Positions 1 to 10,768 of a stretch of 64,000 nt of DNA are shown one piece after another. This DNA comes from Echinococcus granulosus. Taxonomy: Eukaryota > Platyhelminthes > Cestoda > Cyclophyllidea > Taeniidae. Where the stretch lies: positions 3,118,401 to 3,182,400 of the forward strand of contig NW_020170381.1 of NCBI RefSeq assembly GCF_000524195.1, read 5' to 3'. The notes beneath the pieces were generated by a model. It saw nothing but the letters and a program-made list of their open reading frames with translations. It had not been told where the DNA came from and searched no databases. Positions within the stretch are counted from its first letter, which is position 1; each line of letters begins with the position of its first letter. The position numbers and the translations under genes were made by a program.

Positions 1-1659
1 TGTTAGCTAAATACGGTGCTGAACGTTGCGGAAGAGGCGATTTGTAGGTGAGAGAACTTTCACCACTCGGAATGGATCTTTGCACCAAAGATGATGGTAT
101 TATCCTCAACCATGGACAGTTTCTTTAATTACTCCTCTGTTGCGAGCCTTTGAATAGTATGCGGTACTCCACTAGAACAAATCCACCCTGTATGACACTG
201 AACATGGACATTCAGGTAGCAATATCCATATTGGTCACAAGTCCCAAAAGAACGTTCGCCTAATTTGTAAGTTACTTCATATTTAGTGCGCAGATTTTGC
301 ACACTATCGGTGGGAGAGAGAGAGCGAGGGAAATAGAGCGGTAGAAGGAACATTAACCCTTTCCCCTCTGTGTCACCAGCTTAAAGACTATACCGTGAGA
401 GACTGCAAAGGAATCCAATCTAGGCTCCTCCTTGTTTAACGATTCCTCTGCCTCTTACATGGTCTTCTTTCCCTCCTTTTTCTTTTTTGTTTTCATAAAT
501 AACATCTGCAACCCCACCAGATAGGAGCAGTTTGTACAGGGAGCAAAATTAGCTCAGATACGGAGATTCTTCTTCACTACTTTGTTGACATGTAACTTGT
601 GTATGGTAGCAATGGTTGGGGGGGAAGTATAAAAGCACGATCTGTAATGCTCCGTTAAATGCCCCGTACCCGCCGCAAACTTGATAACTTATTCCAAATT
701 TCTTTTCGTGTTCTTCTTCCTCTCCTCTGCCTTCTTCCTCCTCTGCATTTTTAGACTCCCATCTTACGCGATGCTACGGCTGCTGTTCATAGTCGATCCC
801 ATTGCTCCATTGGACAATTATTGGAGGCACCTTGCCCAACATCCAGACATGCTTCCTTTTGGTAGTCTTGACTCCTTGCAGGTAATCGGTCAGCATTAAA
901 TCCGGTGGATATGACGGATGAGAGGTTGCGCAAATTGTAAGACAGGAGCAAACATCCACAGTCTGGCCTGATTTCGTCAGATCATTCTACACGTTTCATT
1001 CGTCATTGAAGAACTGAAACGAAACCCTATATGAAATTCCCATTGATTTATCCATACCGATACTCCTGAAGTTTGTTCGGATTAAACCTGGACATCTGAG
1101 TTTTCTCCGGAAACCCTGGATTAATCAAAGTTGTCACTACGGTTGAACCTGGGTTGATTGACACCCAATAGGTGCTGAGGAGACGTAACTCTTACAGAAA
1201 GACTCTATTTTCCTGAGTATTCTCATGACAGGTTGATAATGTGTCGAGTAGGTGTTCCAAGCGCTGCTTGAATGGAAAACGTGAAACACGGCGGCCAGTC
1301 CCCTCACTAATAGAGTGACGAACTGCGTACATCCTTGAAACGTTTACATCGAGGGTATGAGTTTCTTGCCTGCATTGACAAGGCAGTACGTTCATCACTC
1401 CACGTGGATGCGTGCACTTATCTACCATCACCGTTCTCCACTTGCCATTCTGACGCACAGTTCATGGAACGGCAATTAAACTACAGGAAACCAACCATAA
1501 TAAACGTCTAGCTAATGCTTTTTTTTAAAAAAAACAAGTCATCGTAACATAAATGTGGTGACGTTGTCATCGTTGTGATATTTCCACTGATTAGGCCTAC
1601 GCTTAATGGAGACCACATAGTGACTTAATTGTGAACTACCACCTCTGTTGTGGCATAGA
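1..1659. other. Anonymous sequence, no gene recognised
   Basis: I see no conserved coding segment or RNA gene here. Short open frames on both strands (for example minus 1192-1458) have no recognisable motif. Because the gypsy relic begins just to the right on the minus strand, part of this stretch could be the decayed 3' end of that element, but no terminal repeat could be paired by eye. Confidence 0.5.
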
Positions 1660-2600
1660 GGTGATACTCCACAGGCGAATCACTAGAGTCAGTCATGTTT
1701 GGACTTGCGCTATGTATTCTTCAAAACTGTCCATTGCCTTGCGAATATCCAAGTGCCGTGCATATCCTTGAGATTCAGAAGATCTCACATAGCTCAGTGA
1801 AGAGTCAACTTTCGAAATTAAGGCCTTGATCGCTATGAACAGATTCGGGTACTCCATGCTGACAAATCCATCGAATGAAGAAAACTGAATCAATTGCTTC
1901 AGTATTATGTCCCTATTGGTTCTACCTCGGCTGCTTTCGTGAAGTAGTCTACCATTACCTAGAACATATCAGTTTCCTCCCTTGGGACCAATGGCGTCCA
2001 TATATACTCTTTCCCCTGGGAAGCCTACGGGCATAGGTTGTGGTTTGATCGCTGTGGGGTGCAAGTGATACAGTTTCTGCAGAAATCTTATACGTCTGGG
2101 ACAAGTGAAGGCCACAAGTATCTTTTGCCTGAGGCACCTAGCGTTTTCGCTTCACTCACGTAGCCCATTTACTCGTGTAACCATTGGAGAATTGTTGATA
2201 CCAATGAGACTAAGAACACTGGGTTCTTAGGCAACCCAACGTTTTCTTGAAACCATAAAATCTCATCTTCTAGAGGAGGCTTCTACCATTCTCACCACGG
2301 CTGTCTGGTAGCCCTGCTAACCGAGGTCGTCTCTTCCACTGTGGATTTGTAAGAGGACATCAGGAATCTCATATGCCAGAATAGTGGCTGGATCGGTACA
2401 TAGCGTGGTTCTTTATGACAATTAGTAGATTCGCCCACGCACTACGAAACTACCTGTTCTTGTTACGTCTGGTATGCGAAAAGGGGCATTATTATTCGTA
2501 TTCCCTTTTCCGCATTGAACTGTGAAGTCATATTGATACAGCACTTTGTGATAGCGTGCAACCAAACGGTGGATGGCCCCATTGTTTTAACCACCTAACT
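1660..2600 (-). mobile_element. Decayed Ty3/gypsy pol relic (RNase H end, H2C2 finger, integrase)
   Basis: Reading the minus strand from 2600 down, three pol landmarks appear in the expected order but in shifting frames. First (about 2600-2480) is the end of RNase H, with YQYDFTVQCGKGNTNNNAPF, a decayed form of the usual GK-NTNADALSR segment. Second (about 2130-2040) is an H2C2-type zinc-binding region with WPSLVPDV, a stop, then DFCRNCITC. Third (about 2020-1700) is the integrase core, with ERVYMDAIGPKGGN, VDYFTKAAEVEP, CQHGVPESVHSDQGLNFES and GYSQGNGQ. Internal stops and at least two frame changes show it cannot make a protein. This order is that of Ty3/gypsy (Metaviridae) elements; copia elements place integrase before RT. 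The RT, gag and LTRs were not found. Confidence 0.85.
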
Positions 2601-3082
2601 GCCTAATGGTCCGTTTTAACTATAAACAACAACGTAAAAGCACCATCACAAGAACTATGTTGGCACAATAATTTAACTTAAGGTAATTATGCTTCATTTA
2701 TGGGTGGTCTAGTTGGTTTTTTTACTAAAGTTTTGCAAATTATTTGAAAAGTTCTCATAATGTTGCCTGTGTATTCAAAGCGATTGCATCTGTGTTCACA
2801 ATTAAGTGCGGTCTTTTGAATTCAAGGTCGAATGGATTCTGATTGGAATACGTTATTTTGAGGATTAATACAGTCGATCAGGTGTTTGTAATATGTTTGT
2901 CAACTCAGCTGTAACAAATCAACAGATGGCAGTACATTATCGGAAAGTGCATTCCGCAAAAGGTTCACTATACCTTTCATTTCTTATTTTTTAAGCCGCC
3001 ATTGACACCAAAACTCCTCATTCGTTGTGCACAAATCCCAAGTGTAAGTTGAATACCTTTAATTACTCTAGCTAAATTACGC
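2601..3082. other. Spacer upstream of the SPATA7-like gene
   Basis: No coding segment is visible. The stretch separates the gypsy relic from the first putative exon of the SPATA7-like gene and may hold its promoter or 5' untranslated exon. I could not point to a specific promoter element. Confidence 0.4.
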
Positions 3083-6000
3083 ATGAAAAGGAAGAGTAAT
3101 GTGCGCATAAATGCGCCATCACCGAATTTGTCCGGGGTACGCAAGCACAAACAGGTAAAAATATTTCGATGCTTTTTAATAACAATATTCAGTGTTGTAC
3201 CTATTCTAAGGACCCAGTAGTCAATGAAATCGTTTCGAAATTAATGAATCAATTTGAGGGGCATGACACAAGGAGGCAAAAACCGAGAAAAGTTGCCACT
3301 CTAAACGGCATTTCTCGTGGTGGTTCACTTAACCTTGGAAGTAATTGCAAACTTCGTGTGAGTAAACTTCGTTTCAAGTATGCTTACATGCTAGTTTTTA
3401 AATTTTAGCTAGAAACCTAAACATTTACAGGGGTTTGCTTGATTCTTTTCGGGCCTCGGATTTAGCTATTCTATGTTGTTGTTGGTGTGGTTTTCATAAC
3501 GTTCTTATTTTTAACACAGAATAATTGTTCTGCATTTATTTTGTCTATATGTTTCAATATTGATATGAGTACCCTGCATTCCCAAAAAGTGTGTCTACTC
3601 TCAACATCCCAAATAATCCATGATTCGTTTATGATGTTTTAGCTCTACCTCTCCTTATAGCGATGTCATTCTTTTGTGATTACATAGCAACCTTGTCATG
3701 ACCCACCGGCCGATGTCCTAAAGCTTCATGCAAGCCTTTTCACTGAGCCCAAAGTTTTTTGCCCGAGAACACTCAAATCGGCAGCACTTTCCCGAGTTCG
3801 CAACCTTGCATGCTACAATCCGCCACGACGAAGTCAGGCGGCGGAACATTTGGAGGAGTTTGACTTAAGTTGGTCACTGTTATTCTTCACTTCACCAAAC
3901 ACCATTAGTGATGGTGTTTTTTATTTAAATCACCTAAACCTTTCGAGGTTTCCTTCCAATTTATTGGGTGGGACGACAGGCACATTAAAACGTGTAACCA
4001 TGAGCCCAACTGTATCAAGAATATGGTATCAACGATGTATGGTACTTACCTCTGGATTTTTTAGTTAGGGTGCCACCACAAGGGAACAACGATAATCTTA
4101 AGTCTTCGCTTGGAACGTATTAGCCGACAAAAACAGAGACGTGTACTAATCGGGTTCAACTGCGTTTTGTTAGTGTTTTTACTATGGAATAATCATGAAT
4201 CTGTCATTAATTTTTGTATTAAAGTGGATTTTTAATCAATTTGCTGGGGATTTCCATAATTACTTGTTAAATATCTAAAACGATTTAATGCGCACTATAA
4301 TATAAGGTGTTGCCCATTGTTCGTTCTGTTGTTATGGTTTGGACCTCTCCTTGATATTCTAAAATCGCCATGCAGTCCCAACTTTGTCTAAAATTGGCCG
4401 TTTCTTAATGTAATTTTTGTTACAGACTGAGTTTATTAAAAGCTCTTCTTGGATTATGAAAGATAAATAACTGGCATGTAATTTATAAATTGCGCGACTA
4501 GTTTTATCGACAACTAAATAGATGTGATAGGAGGCCTTTTTTGGGCTGAGAGGATATGTTAGATTATTGCTATGGGTAGCCAGCTAGCTGCTATGATTTT
4601 AATTGCTAAATTAATCATCTAGTTATTCCTATCAATTTTCACAGGAAGATCGCAAAAGCCGTCTTTGCTTAACGACCACCAGTCAAGGGACCCTGATTTG
4701 CCAAGCAAACCCGTTTTCCGAAGCCCCACATCAGCTTCAGTCCATACACCAAGCCGGAAGGTATCTTGTTTAACGCTCTTCATGTAATAGTAATTTGGTA
4801 AACTGTAACAAAGTGTGGAGCAAGGCTTTCAAAAGTAAAACTAGTAAACACTCTTCTGTAGATGTCGAGGCGTGCACTTTTATCGGTTCGCTACTTGGAG
4901 GCATCAAGAGGGCGTGCGCTATCATTCGCATTAGCTGAACGGTCAGTCACGGCCACCGTCTCTTAGGCACTGGTTTAGCCGCCTAAAATACAGTTTTTTA
5001 CGCCAAATTGTTTTTTTGACTTTGGGAAATACGCCGATTCTTAAACAAAATTCCGATTTTTGGTAAAGTCCAGCTTGATAGGGAACTTGCTGTGATAGGG
5101 CTACCCAACAAGGAGGTGTCACTTTAATTCCTTTAGTAAAGGCGACAAATTTTAATGTGTACTCGTTGAGCAGATTTTTGAAAATCGTCAAATAGTCAAG
5201 ACAGTCTGCCTCTTTGAATCGTAAGTAAATATTCATATCCCAATTCTACCCCTTTAAGAACATTATGCGATTGCTTACCACAAAAAATCTCGTTACGAAG
5301 CTTAAATGTGTTTTTAGTACGAAGGCAAATCCCGGATACTATAATTTTAACTAAATTTAACCGAAAACAAACATTTTTTAGGCTGATTCAGTTAGAAGTG
5401 GTGCACGACGATCCGCTCAAAAAACGTAAGCATCACTGCCAGGTCATTTTTTCTTATTTTGGTCCATCGTCAATGAACGTGACTTAGCCTTACTTTAACG
5501 TGATACTTTCATGATTTGCTGGAATTTTCTTTCATATGGATGGCAATGTGTGCTCCAATACACTTTCTTATTTCAGAATGGAGGACATTGAGTACCTCAA
5601 ATTTTCATCAGCCGTGACAGATGACATCCTTATAAATCGCCAATTCAGCAACAGGTATGTCTTGTCATTTCTTTTGGCTCTACTATGCTTTTTAGCGGAA
5701 ATTATTGTCCTAATGCACTGTTATTATTAAGAGGTTCTAAACAGATGAAGGTGCATAGCATTTTCAATTTTGCTAAAGGGATTTTGAGTGCATTAAGAGG
5801 CGATGTACTGCACTTAGCCAGTGTTTAACACCTTACCTTAATGCGACAACGAGGTCTACTCCATATCCTACTGCATAATAATTTACATTTTGATTTGGTA
5901 GTTAATGTTTTCAAATAGATCTCTTTCACCTAACCAGTGGTAATCACATACAATCTGCGCTCTTTAGCCAATTGGTAGAAATTTTCCGGACTCATTTGAA

Positions 6001-6892
6001 GCGTTCAAATTCGAGGCTCAGTAAGGCAAGTTTTGCTTTCTTTACCTGTCCAGGTCTGTTCATTTTCACCACTTCATCAGTAAATGCTACCGTAGACTTG
6101 CACTGATTACTGCACCTGGGGGTTTTACTGACCGTCGTTTCCGAGTCTTGATGTTACACGTCACTGTGTCGAGTTGTTTTTGAATCTTCGAGCGAGTTGG
6201 ACTGCGTTTTGATGCCATCTCTATTGCCTTTCAGGAGCAACAGTTGAAAGCGATTCGCCAGATTGCCCTACAGTTGGATGTACCTGCGGAACTGATGACG
6301 GAGTTTACTCTTCATAAGAGTCAGTCCGATATTGTGAGTAGATTCGCAGAATGAAGTCATCAACTTCAATTTTTAATTCGTACTTAACAATATGCATTCA
6401 TGTAATATAGAATTGAGGTTTATTGGGATATTTTGGATAAAGAGAAGTAATGTTTAGAGCGAAGGGGCTAAATTTTGCCTTTATTGCCTTTTAGAAAAAG
6501 TCTTAAAGGTTCAGAAGGCACGAGGAAATCCAGCATGATTTACCTCGATTTATCAAAATTTTAATGTTGTATATAGAGCATCTTAAAACATCTCAATTAG
6601 CTGTGGACGACCATGCTTTCACTTAATTGCCTTATGTACCGCGGTCCCAAATGTGATTCCATATCACTGTAATTCTTATCTCGTTAAATCCGATAAAAAG
6701 GCGAAGACAAGCCCCAACCCTGGCGTTAATGCCAAAGGCGATGAAGCGTTGAACAAAAAAGAGCCCACCCCTGAGTCTCAAAGCAGTGAAGGTGGTCTCC
6801 TTAGTTCTGTCACGCCTCTACGAGACTCCTGCTATACACTCAATCTCCGCCGATCGGAAGGATCCGGTTCTAACATCCTAAACACAGAGTAA
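3083..6892 (+). CDS. SPATA7: SPATA7-like ciliary protein, multi-exon
   Basis: SPATA7 is a protein of the ciliary transition zone (photoreceptor connecting cilium in vertebrates). I assign this gene from two conserved blocks. Exon 3688-~3868 reads HASLFTEPKVFCPRTLKSAA, matching the SPATA7 segment around P-RTLK. Exons 5577-5654, 5968-6025 and 6235-6333 join in phase. They encode DIEYLKFSSAVTDDILINRQ followed by FSN, then QLVEIFRTHLKR, then EQQLKAIRQIALQLDVP, the family's most conserved region. Other exons that keep phase are 3083-3154 (ATG start), 3211-3357, 4645-4760, 5382-5425 and probably 6701-6892, which ends in TAA. The end of the 3688 exon is uncertain (3832 or 3868). The acceptor at 6700 is weak, and the N-terminal exons are not recognisable by similarity. 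The intron 6026-6234 starts with GC. Family identity is fairly sure; exact ends are not. Confidence 0.75.
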
Positions 6893-7257
6893 ATCGTCAC
6901 TGCTATTACCGCTTGTTCTGTCCGCGTCAAGGAGGTCCTTTATTTAGTCCTAACAACTAAACCACGCCTTAATCAGGTATTATTTATGCTCACTTGCTTT
7001 TGAATGCTAGAGTCGACCGCTTGTCAATCCAAAGAGCCTTGATCAAATGTCCCGTAAAAGGAATTTTCCCCGATATTTGTATACCATCATTGATGTTATG
7101 AATACCCTCCAGCTAGAATATTTTTGAATTTTTATCTTCTATCAGCAAAGTCTTAAAGAAATGTTATAAGCCTTTAAAGTATCAGAACTAGTCCAACTTT
7201 GTCAATGTTATCAGTGTAAATATATTCTGAAGGGTGTTTCTTGCCTTGGTATGAAGG
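6893..7257. other. Intron or spacer between SPATA7-like stop and acidic ORF
   Basis: AT-rich, no coding potential. A pyrimidine-rich stretch ending in AAG at about 7257 could be a 3' splice site for the acidic exon that follows. None of the visible donors in exon 6701-6892 has the matching phase. Confidence 0.35.
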
Positions 7258-7659
7258 GATGAATCGGATGTGGAGAGTGGATCGTGCGACAGCACCACGT
7301 GTCTTGCATCCTTATCGCTTGCAAACGATCAAGCGTCTCCGCAACAGCCTTCGAAATCGACATCCGATCTTGTCATCCCTTCTGGGACGTCAGATGCAGC
7401 GTCTAATATGAACTCGGAGATTGAAGGAACCAGTCAGTTGCTTAGTTCTCTTGAGATCAAAGGAATGGTCGAAAGTGACGAAAAAAGTGAAGATAAAGAT
7501 GAAGAAGATGATAGTGATGATGATGATGATGATGATGATGAGGAGGAGGAGGAGGAGGAGGAGGAGGAGGAGGAAGAAGAAGAAGAAGAGGAGGAGCGGA
7601 CTGATATCAACGATGCTGAGGAGAGCTACACCAGTGAATCTTTTGACGACGATGAATAG
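7258..7659 (+). CDS. Acidic low-complexity ORF, probable terminal exon
   Basis: This is an open frame of about 130 residues ending in TAG. The first part is Ser/Thr-rich (for example SGSCDSTTCLASLSLANDQ). The second half is a run of more than thirty Asp and Glu, encoded by GAT then GAG/GAA triplets, followed by a short tail ending SFDDDE. No known domain is visible. Composition and non-repetitive flanks suggest real coding. It lies 365 bases past the putative stop of the SPATA7-like gene on the same strand. It may therefore be an alternative last exon of that gene, but the phase of its apparent acceptor (7257/7258) does not match a clear upstream donor. It could equally be a separate small gene. 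Function unknown. Confidence 0.45.
   Translation, partial: DESDVESGSCDSTTCLASLSLANDQASPQQPSKSTSDLVIPSGTSDAASNMNSEIEGTSQLLSSLEIKGMVESDEKSEDKDEEDDSDDDDDDDDEEEEEEEEEEEEEEEEEEERTDINDAEESYTSESFDDDE
7509..7597 (+). repeat. GAT/GAG trinucleotide microsatellite inside coding sequence
   Basis: Near-perfect GAT repeats (about eight units) pass directly into GAG repeats and then GAA/GAG repeats. In frame they encode a poly-Asp then poly-Glu tract; in the +1 frame they give poly-Met/poly-Arg, which is a shadow. Such tracts vary in length between individuals. Confidence 0.9.
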
Positions 7660-10459
7660 AGCTTTCTGGACATCATTTAATGAAGACAGCTATCTTTCGA
7701 CAAAAATAGTGTATCTTTACCTAGATTGAGAATTAGTGATGAGTGATAGATCAAGTCGTGTAATTGATCTCATTTGCTGTTTCATACTTTCATAAATCGA
7801 CAGCGCTGAAAAGTGACGACTTGTTGAGACCACTTTTATTGCAGTTTTAATGGCATACAACACGTTAATTATATTAGTCTTTACTAATACAACGCGTCTG
7901 CTACGTTTCAATTTCTCGTCAGTTCACGGTAACTGGTTCCACCAAGTCCTACGTCTCTAACAGATTGATTGAGTCTTCAACGGTGAAGAAGGTGCAGGAT
8001 GTTTTTGTTTTGCGAATGCTTACATTTCCTTTTCTGCTTTCTGACCAGGTGTTGATCCGATCAAATAAACCAACAATGGAAACGTATCAAGTTGTTAGCG
8101 ACCAACTTCCTTGTTTTAAAGTGACTTTCCAAAATTTTTTTTCTCAGGGATTTGTGTTTGTCGTTAAAAACGCTCAGTAATTAGCATGAAAATGATTTTC
8201 ACCCAACTCTCAAATAATCGTAGCGATTATGGCTTTGCGCTGAATGTATTCTTCTCTTTTAAAATATATGCCTATAAAATCTCACGTCAGCATTATCCCA
8301 CGTGAGGAGTTTAGACGAGTTGTGTTCTGAAAAACGCACTGAACTGGGCATGATTTTACTTTCTGCACCTGAAATGCAACCAGGTTTGTTGCAAGAATCT
8401 AATACATTCGGCAGGTTTAAGGGCTTGGCCTTACCTCAGAAACAATTGGAGTGGTTCTTTTGTACATACAATAACTCCACTTCATAAATTGTTACCATGG
8501 CAATTCGATGACAGAGCTTAAAGGACAAAATCTGGTATCCCGATATTTACAGTGCATATTAAAATAAAAATGCGCTTGGGATGCAAATATGAATGCTAAA
8601 ATTATAGAAGTCACCACATCCCCTAAGCTCATCCACTATATTGCAGATCGTACACAGTCCTGCTCATTGTATTGTATTTGGATACAACTTTTCAAGTTAC
8701 CCCTATGATTAAGTAATTTGTCTACGAGACATCTAGTCTGTAGCTCCCCCACGAAAGAAGGCACAATATTCGGACAGAATGTGTTGTCGGCATACAGTAG
8801 GACTCGGGCCGCCGGAGGGAAGAACAATGGCAGAGCCTCCAAATCGTCCGTTACCAAAACCGAGAAGTAAACAACTCATGTATTATGTAGTCATCCTTCT
8901 AAATATCACGATAAATAGTGGCAATGGCTAACCACTATCAAACACTAGGCCATGGAAAGTTTAAATAAGCGTTTTAGGTTTTACACACTAACAGGAGCTG
9001 GAATGCACAAAAATCAATTTCTTTGTAAACCTCTTGATTGTGACTGTGAGACGCCTTAAAAACCATGTAATGTCAAACTGACACAGATACGTGGGATGTC
9101 TATGAAGAAAGCTGCGGACTTATGGATGCCGCATTGACGAACCTCTGCCTTGTTAAATATTTGGTCCAATCGCGGTCTCACCAACCTATCACAATGCCGC
9201 GGTATTTGTATAAAACCTCCGCTACTGAATTGTTGTCAAGTGACATCAAGCTCCAGAGCTTGACTCGCTGTTTTCGCAATTGACCAAGATGAGAGGGCAC
9301 TCATGTCCTAGCTAGTTTACCCCAGAGGCTAACTGCTCCATAGCTTAAACTGCGGCGAGTGCAGTATAGTTATGAATGCCATACCTGTAGAGGCGAACAA
9401 TACGTACACCTTACATCTGATCACAGAGATCCAGCGAAATGTCATTTGGTAACGCGAACACTGAATTCCCGCCTTAGTGCTCGCAAGGCAGGCGGTATAA
9501 ACCCTCAGTGAGATAAGGAGAAGTTCATCACATTCATTGGCAGTCCCGATGTTATTAAGCGATTGATCTGAATAACTACTACCTTTCATATTGCTGAACC
9601 AACCAAAAACTGAATCGGCGAACCCACGCCATGGAGACAAAACAGATGGTGATGCCGAGCATCATTTCGGTGGCATTCAGGAAGATCAGCCGCAAATTTA
9701 GACCCACTTCACCTCTTTCGATGAAGTTACCTTCGTCAACAGTCCATGCTGCTCGATTCCTTCAAATGGACACCATGGTCCCATTTACATTTGGAATATT
9801 AATTCAACTGAGTTGACAATAATCTATTTGGCGTTCAAACAGCATGATAGAATACTCACCTGAACAGGAACCCCGCACTTTTCGACCTCCTATCAAGTAC
9901 AGCAGTGCTGACGACACAGTGAAATCAACCTCATCCGCAATAAGCAATGGTTTCGTCGGTGTTATTTAATGAGGAGAAAATATGGTGTTTATGACATCAG
10001 GAAAAAATACTCAAAGGGAGCAGCTGTGCGGGATGGAAAAAATCGGAGGAGGAAGGCGGGATAACAGAGGGCAAAAGTCCAAATTCTGGCTTGTGAATGT
10101 TTTAATGGTTAGAATTAGCATGTGATAGATTCAGGAGGTCAATCATTGTCTGAGTCTGGGATAAAAACAGACGCACACGGTTTGTAAATATACGGAAAAG
10201 GAAACATCGTCCAAGTTGGCATTAATGAGTGTGCGCAAGTGGGCGAGCGAGTAGAAAAGCGGTTGGTCGTAATGTTTGTAGAATAAAACCAGATTAGGGT
10301 AATAATGTCGGCGCAGGAGGAAGGGGAAAGAAGGGAGAGACTGTATACAAAGTGGGCACCACATACACAAAACACACAATGACCAAGACAAGAGGCGAGA
10401 GACATCTGAATGACATTGGGGGTGAGGTGGCAATAAGGAGGGCGCGGAACGAAAGATGA
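7660..10459. other. Intergenic stretch between convergent genes, nothing recognised
   Basis: The SPATA7-like gene (plus) and the MITF/TFEB-like gene (minus) converge on this 2.8 kb. It should contain both 3' untranslated regions. I find no conserved coding segment, RNA gene or repeat pair. The open frame at 9329-9640 (minus) has no motif. Confidence 0.45.
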
Positions 10460-10768
10460 TTACATGGCGTGGTCGAACTGTAGTTCGTCTGACATGCCGC
10501 TAGCCTGCTGTGCCGGCGATGTCTCTGTGGGTAATTGTTGGTGCTGTCCGGCGGAGAGAGGACGTGACAGTCGCTGCGCCCAAATAGGCTGAACGCCTCC
10601 ACCACTAGCGCCGCCACCAGCACCGAATTGGGGCTGGTAAGAGTGTGAATGGAAGGTGGTAGGCGGGTTGCAGGACACCTCCGCCATGGGCTCAGGCTTG
10701 AATGCGGTTGCCATTCCATCCTGGCATCTGCCTCTCTCACCGCTGTCAGAAGTCATACGAAGATAGGG
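10460..10768 (-). CDS. MITF: MITF/TFEB-like gene, terminal exon
   Basis: This exon opens after a good pyrimidine tract and AG (minus strand, 10770/10769) and ends at a stop codon. It is rich in Gly, Ser, Pro, Gln and His. It contains FKPEP (about 10688-10702), which fits a hydrophobic-Lys-x-Glu sumoylation site; MITF-family proteins carry sites of this kind (KQEP). The phase matches the exon at 12828-13351. There are no structural domains. Assignment to this gene rests on strand, phase and composition, not on similarity. Confidence 0.6.
   Translation of the reverse strand, partial: PYLRMTSDSGERGRCQDGMATAFKPEPMAEVSCNPPTTFHSHSYQPQFGAGGGASGGGVQPIWAQRLSRPLSAGQHQQLPTETSPAQQASGMSDELQFDHAM

Noticed and set aside
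7421..7729. Poly-Met/poly-Arg frame over the triplet repeat
   Set aside because: It is a +1 frame shadow of the acidic ORF.
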